This document shows, piece by piece, positions 17,121-26,005 of a DNA stretch of 64,000 bases. Within the stretch, counting starts at the first letter, position 1; each line of letters starts with the position of its first letter. The notes beneath the pieces are model-generated. The model saw only the letters and a program-made list of their open reading frames with translations, was not told where the DNA came from and made no database searches. The stretch lies in NCBI GenBank assembly GCA_005502805.1, contig SCMY01000001.1:248001-312000 (forward strand). Reading direction: 5' to 3'. A program made the position numbers and the translations under genes. This DNA is from Rhizobiales bacterium 2SD. GTDB lineage: Bacteria > Pseudomonadota > Alphaproteobacteria > Rhizobiales > Beijerinckiaceae.

Positions 17121-18158
17121 TTACTTAGCCAGCCAGGCGTTGAAGCGGGCCTCGAGATCCTCACCGTGCTCGACCCAGAACTCGGTGTCGATGAAGAGCC
17201 CTTCCTTGGCGTGGTTGGCGACCATGCCGGGGTTCTTCTTGATGATCTCGGGGTTGTTGGCGACGGCGGCGTTGGCCGGCGACACCGCCCAGTCCTGCGC
17301 CAGATTGGTCAGCGGCTTCTCGTCGGTCATGTAGCTGATCAGCTTCATGCCCTCGGCCTTGTTCGGCGCGTTGCGCACCACCGTCCAGTAGTCGAACGAG
17401 AACAGCAGCGTGTTCCACTGCACCGGGTACTTGGCACCGCCCTCATTGGCGCGGATCGTGCGCCCGACATAGCCGACGGCATAGGCGGCCTCGCCCGAGC
17501 CGACGAGCTGCAGCGGCTGCGTGCCCGACTTCCACCAGACGACATGCGGCTTGATCTGGTCGAGCTTGGCGAAGGCGCGCTTCTGCCCGTCCGGCGTCGC
17601 CAGCACCTTATAGACATCGGCGGCCGGCACGCCGTCGGCGAGCAGGGCGATCTCCAGCGTCATCTTGGCGCCGGAGCGGAGCGAGCGCTTGCCGGGGAAC
17701 TTCTGGACATCCCAGAGCTCGGCATAGTTGGCCGGGCCGGTGGGGTTCCGGGCCTGGTCGTAGAACAGGCTGACGCCCCAGCCGACGGCGCCGGCGCCGC
17801 AGGCGGTGGTGCCGCCGGGGATGAACTTCTTCTGGTCGATCACGCTCCAGTCGAGCTTCTCGAAGACGCCGTCCTCACAGCCGCGAGCGAGTTCGGGCGC
17901 CTCGACCATGATCACGTCGTAGGTGACGTCGTTCGACTTCACCATCGAATAGATCTTGGCCATCTCGCCATTGTAGACGTCGTCGGCGACCTTGATGCCC
18001 TTCTCGGCGGCATAGCCCTGGAACAGGTGCTTGCGGGCATTGTCCTGGAAGCCGCCGCCGAAGCCGACGACCATCAGGTCGCGCGCCTGGGCAGGCGCCG
18101 CTACCGCGGCCAGTCCGAGCGCGAACAGCCCCGCGCAGGCAAATCTCGTCGTCTTCAT
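17121..18158 (-). CDS. potD: Periplasmic substrate-binding protein, PotD-like
   Basis: A 345-aa extracellular solute-binding protein (family 1, PotD/spermidine-putrescine group). The Sec signal peptide MKTTRFACAGLFALGLAAVA is cleaved after AQA, giving a mature start at RDLMVVGFGGG. I chose ATG 18158, since GAGGGG lies 6 nt upstream; the next Met upstream (18164) directly abuts that site. It is the first gene of the importer operon, with a good promoter at 18299-18271. The ligand is unknown. Confidence 0.92.
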   Translation of the reverse strand: MKTTRFACAGLFALGLAAVAAPAQARDLMVVGFGGGFQDNARKHLFQGYAAEKGIKVADDVYNGEMAKIYSMVKSNDVTYDVIMVEAPELARGCEDGVFEKLDWSVIDQKKFIPGGTTACGAGAVGWGVSLFYDQARNPTGPANYAELWDVQKFPGKRSLRSGAKMTLEIALLADGVPAADVYKVLATPDGQKRAFAKLDQIKPHVVWWKSGTQPLQLVGSGEAAYAVGYVGRTIRANEGGAKYPVQWNTLLFSFDYWTVVRNAPNKAEGMKLISYMTDEKPLTNLAQDWAVSPANAAVANNPEIIKKNPGMVANHAKEGLFIDTEFWVEHGEDLEARFNAWLAK

Positions 18159-18270
18159 GCTCATCCCCTCGTTCTTATGGATATCAAGCCCGGGTTTCGA
18201 CGGCCATCGACGGCAGCCAGGCTGCCGCGTCAAACCGTTTGCCACCCGCGTGACAAGCGTATTGGTATTT

Positions 18271-18299
18271 TTGATATGATGATGATACATATCTGTCAA
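18271..18299 (-). promoter_or_regulatory. potD promoter with operator-like dyad in the spacer
   Basis: On the minus strand TTGACA (18299-18294) and TATCAA (18276-18271) are separated by exactly 17 nt. Within that stretch lie GATATG (18273-18278) and its inverse CATATC (18288-18293). The plus strand shows GTGACA (18250-18255) with TATGAT about 19 nt later, pointing at the aldehyde dehydrogenase gene. A GATACATAT string (18284-18292) resembles GATACTTAT at 20829-20837 in front of the aminotransferase gene, so one regulator, perhaps the HutC-type GntR encoded between them, could bind both. Confidence 0.6.
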
Positions 18300-18334
18300 C
18301 GGCAACCCGACGCCGTGCTCTCCAGGGACCTCCG

Positions 18335-19885
18335 ATGACCGCAGCTACGCTCTCGCTCGATCCGATCTCGTCCGCGATCCGCCCGACCAAGCAGGATGCG
18401 GACCAGCGCTATCGCTATCAGCACTATATCGATGGCGCCTTCGTCGATCCGGCGAGCAATGCCTGGCTGGAGACCTCCGACCCGGTGACCGGCGAGGACT
18501 GGGCCTGGGTGGCGCGTGGCGATGCCGCCGATGTCGAGCGGGCTGTCACGGCGGCGCATCGCGCCTTCTCGGAAGGGGCCTGGCCGGCTCTGTCGGCCTC
18601 GGGCCGCGGCGCGTTGATGCGCAAGCTCGGCGACCTCATCACCGAGAATGCCGACTGGCTGGCGCGGGTCGAGATGCGCGACAACGGCAAGCTCTTCGCC
18701 GAGCTCACGATGCAGATGCGCTATATGGCGAACTATTACTACTACTATGGCGGGCTCGCCGATAAGATCGAAGGCACGGTGATCCCGACCGACAAGCCCG
18801 GCGTGTTCAATTACACCAGGCCGGAACCGATCGGCGTCGTCGCCTGCATCATGCCGTGGAACTCGCCGCTGCCGCTGACCAGCCTGAAGCTGGCGCCGGC
18901 GCTGGCGGCAGGCTGCACCGTCGTGCTGAAACCGTCGGAGTTCACTTCGGCCTCGCTGCTCGAATTCGTCAAGCTGGTCGAGGCGGCCGGTTTCCCGAAG
19001 GGCGTCGTCAACGTCATCACCGGCTTCGGTGCCGAGGTCGGCGACGCGCTGATCAGCCATCCGCTGGTCGAGCGCATAGCCTTCACCGGCGGCCCCGAGG
19101 CCGGGCGGATGATCAACGAGAAGGCCGCCCGCCACATGAAGCGGGTGACGCTTGAGCTCGGCGGCAAGTCGCCGAACATCGTCTTCGACGATGCCGAGCT
19201 CGACCAGGCGGTGAAGGGCGCGGTCGCCGGCATCTTCGCGGCCTCGGGCCAGACCTGCGTCGCCGGCTCACGCCTTCTGGTGCAGGACACGATCCACGAT
19301 GCCTTCGTCGAGCAGCTCAAGGCTTTCATCGCCGATGTCAGGTTCGGCCATCCGTCCGACCCGGCGACGCAGGTCGCGCCGATCTCGACCCGGCCGCAGC
19401 TCGAGAAGATCAAGTCCTATGTCGAGATCGCCAAATCCGAGGGTGCGCGCCTCGTCGCCGGCGGCGAACCAGCCTCCGTGCCGGGCTACCCGAAGGGACT
19501 TTTCTTCAAGCCGACCATCTTCGTCGACGTGAAGAACGGCATGCGCATCGCCCAGGAAGAGGTGTTCGGCCCGGTGCTGTCGGTGATCCGCTTCAAGGAC
19601 GAGGACGAAGCCGTCCGCATCGCCAACGACACGCAGTTCGGCCTCGCCGCCGGCATCTGGACGCAGTCGATGCGCCGGGCGCTGACCATGGCGAACCGCG
19701 TCCGCGCCGGCACGGTCTGGGTCAACAACTACCGCTCGACCAGCACGACCTCGCCCTTCGGCGGCTTCAAGATGAGCGGCGTCGGCCGCGAAGGCGGCAT
19801 TGCCGGCATTCGGGAGTACATGGAGACCAAGAGCGTCTGGATCTCGACAGCGACGGACATCCCGAACCCGTTCATCCGGCGCTGA
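18335..19885 (+). CDS. NAD(P)-dependent aldehyde dehydrogenase
   Basis: A 516-aa aldehyde dehydrogenase with the general base Glu274 in LELGGKSP and the catalytic Cys308 in GQTCVAGSR. Other family segments are PIGVVACIMPWNSPL, EEVFGPVLSVIRF and SPFGGFKMSGVGREGG. It oxidises an aldehyde to the carboxylate. Divergence from the importer operon and nearness to an aminotransferase suggest it acts on an amino-aldehyde or a semialdehyde formed by transamination of the imported substrate. Start ATG 18335. Confidence 0.93.
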   Translation: MTAATLSLDPISSAIRPTKQDADQRYRYQHYIDGAFVDPASNAWLETSDPVTGEDWAWVARGDAADVERAVTAAHRAFSEGAWPALSASGRGALMRKLGDLITENADWLARVEMRDNGKLFAELTMQMRYMANYYYYYGGLADKIEGTVIPTDKPGVFNYTRPEPIGVVACIMPWNSPLPLTSLKLAPALAAGCTVVLKPSEFTSASLLEFVKLVEAAGFPKGVVNVITGFGAEVGDALISHPLVERIAFTGGPEAGRMINEKAARHMKRVTLELGGKSPNIVFDDAELDQAVKGAVAGIFAASGQTCVAGSRLLVQDTIHDAFVEQLKAFIADVRFGHPSDPATQVAPISTRPQLEKIKSYVEIAKSEGARLVAGGEPASVPGYPKGLFFKPTIFVDVKNGMRIAQEEVFGPVLSVIRFKDEDEAVRIANDTQFGLAAGIWTQSMRRALTMANRVRAGTVWVNNYRSTSTTSPFGGFKMSGVGREGGIAGIREYMETKSVWISTATDIPNPFIRR

Positions 19886-19909
19886 GGCGCCAGCCCGGCA
19901 GCGGCGCCT
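19885..19909. terminator. Stem-loop between convergent genes
   Basis: AGGCGCC (19885-19891) and GGCGCCT (19903-19909) form a 7-bp GC-rich stem with an 11-nt loop directly at the aldehyde dehydrogenase stop, followed by TTC only. It lies between convergent genes and could serve both directions, although the T-run is short. Confidence 0.45.
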
Positions 19910-19910
19910 T

Positions 19911-20723
19911 TCAGGCGGCGCCGCTGTCGGTGATCATCGCCTTCCAGGGCGTGCCGAGATTCTGGCCGTCGATCGAGTACTGCACGCGGTACTCGTAGCG
20001 GTCCGGCCGGTAGAGCGCCTGCAGCAATTCGATCAGGCGCCCGTCCTCGTCGCGGACATGGCGGGTCATCGCCACCAGCGGCGTGCCGATCGCGACGTCG
20101 AGATGCGGCGACACGTCGGAATCGGCGAGCACGGCCGTGATCTTCTCCTCGAAGCGCGCGAGCTTGACGCCCGCGGCGGCAAGCGTGGCCGAGACCGGCA
20201 GCGACGAGATCGCGGTGCGCGGTACCAGCGGTGCGAGGTCGGCGGGGAGGTAGCAGAGCGTGTGCGAGATCGGCGAGCGCTCGTCGCCCCGGACGCGCTC
20301 GATCCGCAGGAGCTCCATTCCATCGGCGATGTCGAAGGTCTGGGCGAGCAAGGGCGAGGGCCGGACGAAATCATAGGCCAGCAAGGCGATCTTGGTCTTG
20401 CGGGCGAGAGAGATCTGGTTGTTGAGCAGTTGGCTCGCAGGTTCGCCGGCTTCGTTGGCCGGCGTCAGCGGAAAGGTGCCGCGGCCGCGCTGGCGCAGGA
20501 CGCGCCCCTCGCGCTCCAGCCTCTCCATGGCTTTCCGGATGGTGACACGCGACACGCTGAAGGTCTCGGCGAGGTCGTCCTCGCTCGGGATCGGGGAGCC
20601 GGCCGGATAGGAGCCGTCCATGATCTTCTGGAGCAGCATGACGTAGACGCGGTGATAGAGCGGAATCACGTCCCGTTCCGACGAAGGCCGCTCCGCCGCC
20701 GTACCCGTCTGCGGTCTCGCCAT
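19911..20723 (-). CDS. GntR-family regulator (HutC/UTRA subgroup)
   Basis: A 270-aa HutC-type GntR regulator. The winged helix (PSEDDLAETFSVSRVTIRKAMERLEREG, about 47-75) is followed by GRGTF and a UTRA ligand domain with GMELLRIERVRGDERSPI and the closing YRVQYSIDGQNLGTPWKA. HutC proteins commonly sense amino acids or related effectors. The gene is divergent from the aminotransferase gene and convergent with the aldehyde dehydrogenase, so it is the natural local regulator of the importer, dehydrogenase and aminotransferase. Confidence 0.92.
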   Translation of the reverse strand: MARPQTGTAAERPSSERDVIPLYHRVYVMLLQKIMDGSYPAGSPIPSEDDLAETFSVSRVTIRKAMERLEREGRVLRQRGRGTFPLTPANEAGEPASQLLNNQISLARKTKIALLAYDFVRPSPLLAQTFDIADGMELLRIERVRGDERSPISHTLCYLPADLAPLVPRTAISSLPVSATLAAAGVKLARFEEKITAVLADSDVSPHLDVAIGTPLVAMTRHVRDEDGRLIELLQALYRPDRYEYRVQYSIDGQNLGTPWKAMITDSGAA

Positions 20724-20807
20724 GGATTGCCTTTCCGGATTCGTCGTGGGGAATCGCTAGCATGTATGGTCGGGAATACCAATCAGGCCGCTGCGCGTGG
20801 AAGTATG

Positions 20808-20837
20808 TTGTATTATGTTTATATCATTGATACTTAT
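20808..20837 (+). promoter_or_regulatory. Divergent gntR/aminotransferase promoter with TATCA-T-TGATA dyad
   Basis: A -35-like TTGTAT (20808-20813) and a -10-like TACTTA (20831-20836) are 17 nt apart and point to the aminotransferase gene. The 11-bp palindrome TATCATTGATA (20822-20832) overlaps the -10 region, and GATACTTAT (20829-20837) resembles GATACATAT in the potD promoter. The stretch is AT-rich in otherwise GC-rich DNA. Autoregulation by the divergent GntR is plausible. Confidence 0.5.
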
Positions 20838-20870
20838 ACGGCCACTTCTGACGCCTATGTGAGACCGGTG

Positions 20871-22175
<1,305 letters not shown>

Positions 22176-22190
22176 GGCGGCCGTTCTGCG

Positions 22191-23135
22191 TCAGGCCTGC
22201 AGCATCTTGAAGTGGCTGCAGAATTCCCGGTAGCTCGACTGCAGGATCTTCTCGCCGCCACGGATCTTCAGGGTCTCGGCGACGGCCAGGCCCAGCTCGC
22301 GGGCCTGATCGCCCGAATCGTCCTGGGTCGCGACGACCCGCTCATGGCCGTCGAGCGAGGTGATCTGGGCCTGCAGGCTCAGCCGCTCGTTGCTCCAGTT
22401 GCAGACGGCGCCCACGGGCAGGCTGCAGCCGGCTCCGAGCGCATGCATCATCTCGCGCTCGGCATCGACCTCGGCCCGGGTCTGCTTGCATTCGATCGAG
22501 CGCAGGATCTCGACCAGTTCGGAATCCTCGCTGCGTGCCTCGATGCCAAGAGCGCCCTGGCCGACGGCATAGGGAAACGCGACGGGGTCGAGGAATTCGG
22601 AGGACTTGCTCCCAAGGCCGAGACGCTCCAGCCCGGCATGGGCTAGGATGACGGCGTCGAGCGCGTCGTCGCCCTCGATCTTGGCAAGCCGCGGGCCGAT
22701 ATTGCCGCGAATCGGAACGACGGTGACGTCGGGCCGCAGGCTCAGGATCTGTGCGCGCCGGCGCAGCGAGCCGGTTCCAACCCGCGCGCCCTCCGGCAGG
22801 TCTTCGAGCGCCGAGCCGCACAGCACATCGCGTGGATCCTCGCGCTTGGGCACCGAAGCCAGTGTCAGCCCATCGCGAAGGATCGTCGGCAAATCCTTGA
22901 GGGAGTGGACGACGAAATCGACGTCCTTGCGGAGCAGCTGCTCCTCATGCTCGGTCGTGAAGACGCCGATCATGCCGAACTGATGGAACTCCGAGACCCT
23001 GTCGCGATCGGCCACCGTGGAAATCGGGCAGATCTCGAATTCGATATGCGGATGCAATGCCTGAATTGAACCAATTACAAAGTTGGTTTGCGTCATGGCA
23101 AGGGGGCTGCGGCGGGTGCCAACGCGAAGAAGCAT
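22191..23135 (-). CDS. hemC: Hydroxymethylbilane synthase, divergent copy
   Basis: A 314-aa porphobilinogen deaminase homologue. VHSLKDLPT holds the catalytic Asp, RGNIGPRL the substrate-binding Arg residues, and Cys237 in GAGCSLPVGA is the dipyrromethane attachment site, so all key residues are present. The N-terminal half differs from ordinary HemC: GTRRSPLAMTQTN replaces GTRGSxLAL, and FGMIGVFTTEHEEQLL replaces the GGKGLFTKEIEEAL-type segment. It may be a second, specialised copy rather than the housekeeping gene. The start ATG 23135 gives the canonical LLRVGTR N-terminus. Upstream lie a 9-bp-arm palindrome and a cobalamin riboswitch on the other strand. Confidence 0.88.
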   Translation of the reverse strand: MLLRVGTRRSPLAMTQTNFVIGSIQALHPHIEFEICPISTVADRDRVSEFHQFGMIGVFTTEHEEQLLRKDVDFVVHSLKDLPTILRDGLTLASVPKREDPRDVLCGSALEDLPEGARVGTGSLRRRAQILSLRPDVTVVPIRGNIGPRLAKIEGDDALDAVILAHAGLERLGLGSKSSEFLDPVAFPYAVGQGALGIEARSEDSELVEILRSIECKQTRAEVDAEREMMHALGAGCSLPVGAVCNWSNERLSLQAQITSLDGHERVVATQDDSGDQARELGLAVAETLKIRGGEKILQSSYREFCSHFKMLQA

Positions 23136-23409
23136 AATCTCAGTAACCTGTTTGCGCCGTGCACGCGCGACCGGGCTTCCGTCTAGCAGCTGCAAATTCA
23201 GAGTGAAAGTGCGGCATGTTGCCGGTCATCGACCGACACGGCTCCCGTGAGCTCGCGGATCGTCGCCTGGAGGGTTTTCGGTCGGGAGACCAGCTGACTG
23301 GGCCGCGGCGGCGGATCGGGCTCGGACAGGCACAGGCAACCTCGGGCGTAGATGAAAGGGCCCCTCGCGGCGGCTGGTCTGCACCTTCGCGATCCCACCC
23401 AGGGCGCTC

Positions 23410-23429
23410 AATACGGCATGTGCCGTATT
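23410..23429. promoter_or_regulatory. Palindrome AATACGGCA-N2-TGCCGTATT
   Basis: Two exact 9-bp inverted arms (23410-23418 and 23421-23429) around TG lie in the divergent region between hemC and the riboswitch operon, about 275 bp from hemC and 95 bp before the riboswitch. The rest of 23136-23409 shows no gene that I can support. The size and symmetry suggest a dimeric repressor site, probably acting on the promoter that reads into the riboswitch. I do not recognise the regulator. Confidence 0.6.
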
Positions 23430-23522
23430 TCCTAGTGTCGGCACCACACATTTGGATCGGGCCGTTGACGGGACCGAACAGGGGCTTGACCGCGAAGGAC
23501 GGCCTTATAGGTTGGGCGCGAT

Positions 23523-23705
23523 CGAGGTTCTCCGGGTTGCGCCCGGAGCTAAGAGGGAATTCGGTGAGGCGTATTCCGCCAATGCCGAGGCTGCCCCCGC
23601 AACTGTAAGCGGCGAGCTCTCCGTCCATCGTCCACTGGCGCCGATCGCGCCGGGAAGGCCGGGCGGAACCGGCGTCGACCCGCGAGCCAGGAGACCTGCC
23701 CCGGT
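23523..23705 (+). ncRNA. Cobalamin riboswitch
   Basis: The segment contains the conserved cobalamin-aptamer landmarks in order: GAGGTTCTCCGG, AAGAGGGAATTCGGTG, AATGCCGAGGCTGCC, CCCCGCAACTGTAAGCGG (about 23595-23612), the variable P5-P6 region and the B12-box AGCCAGGAGACCTGCC (23685-23700). It precedes a BtuFCD-like importer operon, the standard target. When adenosylcobalamin binds, expression should fall. The boundaries are approximate. Confidence 0.95.
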
Positions 23706-23792
23706 CGTCGAAGACGTCTTTCGGACGGGGTGTTCCGGAGCTGTGTGTCGATGGCGGTCCTGCGGCCCTCCATCCATCCACGCCCCTGCGCG

Positions 23793-23818
23793 ACTCCCCG
23801 CCCACCATCTCGGGGAGT
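23793..23818 (+). promoter_or_regulatory. Hairpin covering a Shine-Dalgarno-like GGGGAG after the riboswitch
   Basis: ACTCCCCG (23793-23800) pairs with CGGGGAGT (23811-23818) over a 10-nt loop. The right arm is a ribosome-site-like sequence directly ahead of ATG 23820. This is what a translational expression platform of the riboswitch would look like. It supports a longer reading of the binding-protein gene from 23820 or a short leader reading, and conflicts with the signal-peptide-based start at 23928. Confidence 0.5.
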
Positions 23819-23864
23819 GATGAGACCCATGGTCATGAACACCGTCCGCGCCGTCGCGCAGAGC

Positions 23865-23915
23865 TTGACGGCTGCGTGCAGCCCATCTTATCAGAAATGC
23901 AACATTGTTACATTT
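23865..23915 (+). promoter_or_regulatory. Second promoter with 10-1-10 palindrome (Zur/Fur-like)
   Basis: TTGACG (23865-23870) and TTATCA (23888-23893) are spaced by exactly 17 nt. Immediately after, AAATGCAACA (23895-23904), a single T and TGTTACATTT (23906-23915) form an inverted repeat matching at 9 of 10 positions. It would sit at the transcription start. This arrangement resembles operators of the Fur/Zur superfamily; the precise family is inference. The promoter lies between the riboswitch and the likely GTG start at 23928, so a transcript from it would lack the riboswitch. Confidence 0.6.
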
Positions 23916-23927
23916 TTGACCTGTCCC

Positions 23928-24965
23928 GTGCCGGCAACGCGCCACATCACCCGCCTGCTGCAAGCGCCCGTCGCCGCGCTTATCGGTACCCTGTTCGCGG
24001 GCTCGGCCTTGGCCGCGCCGACGCAATATCCGCTGACCCTTGAGAATTGCCGCGAGAGCGTGACCTTCGCCGCCCCGCCCAAGCGTGTCGTCGCAATCGG
24101 CCAGACGCAGACTGAGATCCTCTACGCGCTCGGCCTCGGCGACCGCGTCGTCGGCACGGCGGTCTGGTTCTCGCCGGTCGCAAAACCCTATGAGGCGGTC
24201 AACGCCAAGGTGAAGCGCCTTGCCGACAACGACCCGAGCTTCGAGGCGGTGCTGGCGCAGGAGCCCGACCTCGTCACCGCGATGTTCGAATGGCATGTCG
24301 GGCCGAACGGCATCGTCGGCAAGCGCGACCAGTTCGCCAAGGTCAGGGTGCCGACCTACGTCTCGCCGACCGATTGCGTCGGCAAGGACAATTCCGGCGC
24401 CGGCGACGGCGTGCGCACCCAGATGTTCACGATGGAGCTGGTCTACCGCAATATCCGCGAGTTCGGGCAGATCTTCGACGTTCCGGACCGGGCCGAGAAG
24501 CTCGTCGCCGAGCTGAAGGCGCGCGAGGACAAGGCGGTCGCGGCCGTCGCCGGCCTCAAGGCCAGGGACGTGCCGGTCGTGGTCTGGTTCTCCAGCAAGG
24601 ACATCAAGGGCGACGGCTTCATGGCCGGCAGGAACGGCGTGCCGGCCTACATCCTCTCGAAGCTCGGCGCCCGCAACATCATCACCACCAATGAGGAATG
24701 GCCGCTGGTCGGCTGGGAGAGCATCGCCGCTGCCAATCCTGCGGTTATCGTCACGGTGAAGATGGATCGCCGTCGCTTCCCGGCTGATGACATCGAGAAG
24801 AAGCTCGACTTCCTCAAGACAGACCCCGTCGCCAGCAAGCTCGATGCGGTGAAAAACCAGCGCATCGTGATCCTGGATGTCGGCGCGACTCGCGCCGGAC
24901 TCGATACGGTCGATGGCATCGAGACGCTCGCCAAGGCGATCTCCGGCTTCGGCCTTTCCCCTTGA
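23928..24965 (+). CDS. Cobalamin-type ABC importer, periplasmic binding protein (BtuF-like)
   Basis: A 345-aa helical-backbone (cluster A-II) binding protein of the BtuF/FhuD/FecB kind. RVVAIGQTQTEILYALGLGDRVVG is the usual first-lobe segment, and DGIETLAKAI lies near the C-terminus. I prefer GTG 23928 because it yields a clean Sec signal (basic start, hydrophobic LLQAPVAALIGTLFA, cleavage after SALA). In-frame ATG codons at 23820, 23829 and 23835 would add about 30-36 residues with no homology and would place the 10-1-10 palindrome inside the gene. No strong ribosome site precedes the GTG, so the start is open. The riboswitch upstream implies a corrinoid-related ligand; DCVGKDNSGAGDG is distinctive. 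Confidence 0.85.
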   Translation: MPATRHITRLLQAPVAALIGTLFAGSALAAPTQYPLTLENCRESVTFAAPPKRVVAIGQTQTEILYALGLGDRVVGTAVWFSPVAKPYEAVNAKVKRLADNDPSFEAVLAQEPDLVTAMFEWHVGPNGIVGKRDQFAKVRVPTYVSPTDCVGKDNSGAGDGVRTQMFTMELVYRNIREFGQIFDVPDRAEKLVAELKAREDKAVAAVAGLKARDVPVVVWFSSKDIKGDGFMAGRNGVPAYILSKLGARNIITTNEEWPLVGWESIAAANPAVIVTVKMDRRRFPADDIEKKLDFLKTDPVASKLDAVKNQRIVILDVGATRAGLDTVDGIETLAKAISGFGLSP

Positions 24966-26005
24966 GCCACGCTGCCCACGGCCCGAACTGGCCGGCGCGG
25001 GTCGCCATCGCGCTGGCCTCGCTCGTCGCGCTCACCGTCTCGGTGGCGCTGGCGGTGACGATCGGCGAGATGCGCATCCCGTTCGACACGGCGCTGCGGG
25101 CGCTCGGCAACGGGCTGTTCAGCCTCGATTTTCCAGTGAGCGCGATCCAGCAGGGCGTGATCTTCGACTACCGCCTGAGCCGGGCGTTGATGGCCGGGCT
25201 CTGCGGCGGTGCGCTGGCGCTCTCCGGCGCGATCCTGCAGGCGCTGCTGCGCAACCCGCTGGCAGAGCCCTATGTGCTGGGCATCTCCGCCGGCGCCTCG
25301 ACCGGCGCCGTCGCGGTGCTGATCCTCGGCATCGGCATCGGCGGCATGGCGCTGACGGTCTCGGCCGGGGCCTTCATCGGCTCCTGCGCCGCGCTCGCCG
25401 TGGTCGCGTTGCTGGCAACCGGCGCGGGTGGTGCGAGCGATCGCGTCATCCTTGCCGGTGTCGCGACCTCGCAGCTCTTCAACGCGGCGACGGCGACGAT
25501 CGTTACGACCATGGCCAGCGCCGAGCAGGCGCGCGGCGTGATGTTCTGGCTGCTCGGCAATTTCGGCGGCGTGCGCTGGCCGGATCTCTGGATCGCAGCG
25601 CCGGTCGCCTTCATCGGCTTCGGCATCTGCATGCTGCACGCCAAGGCGCTCGACGCCTTCGCCTTCGGCGTCGATGCCGCCGCCTCGCTCGGCGTCGCCG
25701 TGACGCGGGTGAAGGTCGTGCTTTTCGCCACCACGGCGGTGATGACCGCGGTGATGGTCTCGATCGTCGGCACGGTCGGTTTCGTCGGCCTGATCATCCC
25801 CCATGCCGCCCGCTTCCTCGTCGGCTCCGGCCATGCCCGCCTGCTGCCCGCTTGCCTCGTCGTCGGCGCGATCTTCATGATCCTCGCCGACATCCTGTCG
25901 CGCGTGCTGGTCCCGCAGCAGATCCTGCCGATCGGTGTGGTCACAGCGCTGTTCGGCGCGCCGGTCTTTGCGCTCATCCTCTATCGCGCGAGGCGGCCGG
26001 CATGA
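24962..26005 (+). CDS. ABC importer permease, BtuC/FecCD family
   Basis: A 347-aa polytopic membrane protein with about ten hydrophobic segments and the family hallmarks LSGAILQALLRNPLAEPYVLGISAGAS and TVGFVGLIIPHAARFLVG. The reading opens with TTG at 24962, overlapping the TGA of the binding-protein gene; a near-cognate start with translational coupling is plausible. It forms the homodimeric translocation channel for the BtuF-like protein. Confidence 0.92.
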   Translation: MSHAAHGPNWPARVAIALASLVALTVSVALAVTIGEMRIPFDTALRALGNGLFSLDFPVSAIQQGVIFDYRLSRALMAGLCGGALALSGAILQALLRNPLAEPYVLGISAGASTGAVAVLILGIGIGGMALTVSAGAFIGSCAALAVVALLATGAGGASDRVILAGVATSQLFNAATATIVTTMASAEQARGVMFWLLGNFGGVRWPDLWIAAPVAFIGFGICMLHAKALDAFAFGVDAAASLGVAVTRVKVVLFATTAVMTAVMVSIVGTVGFVGLIIPHAARFLVGSGHARLLPACLVVGAIFMILADILSRVLVPQQILPIGVVTALFGAPVFALILYRARRPA

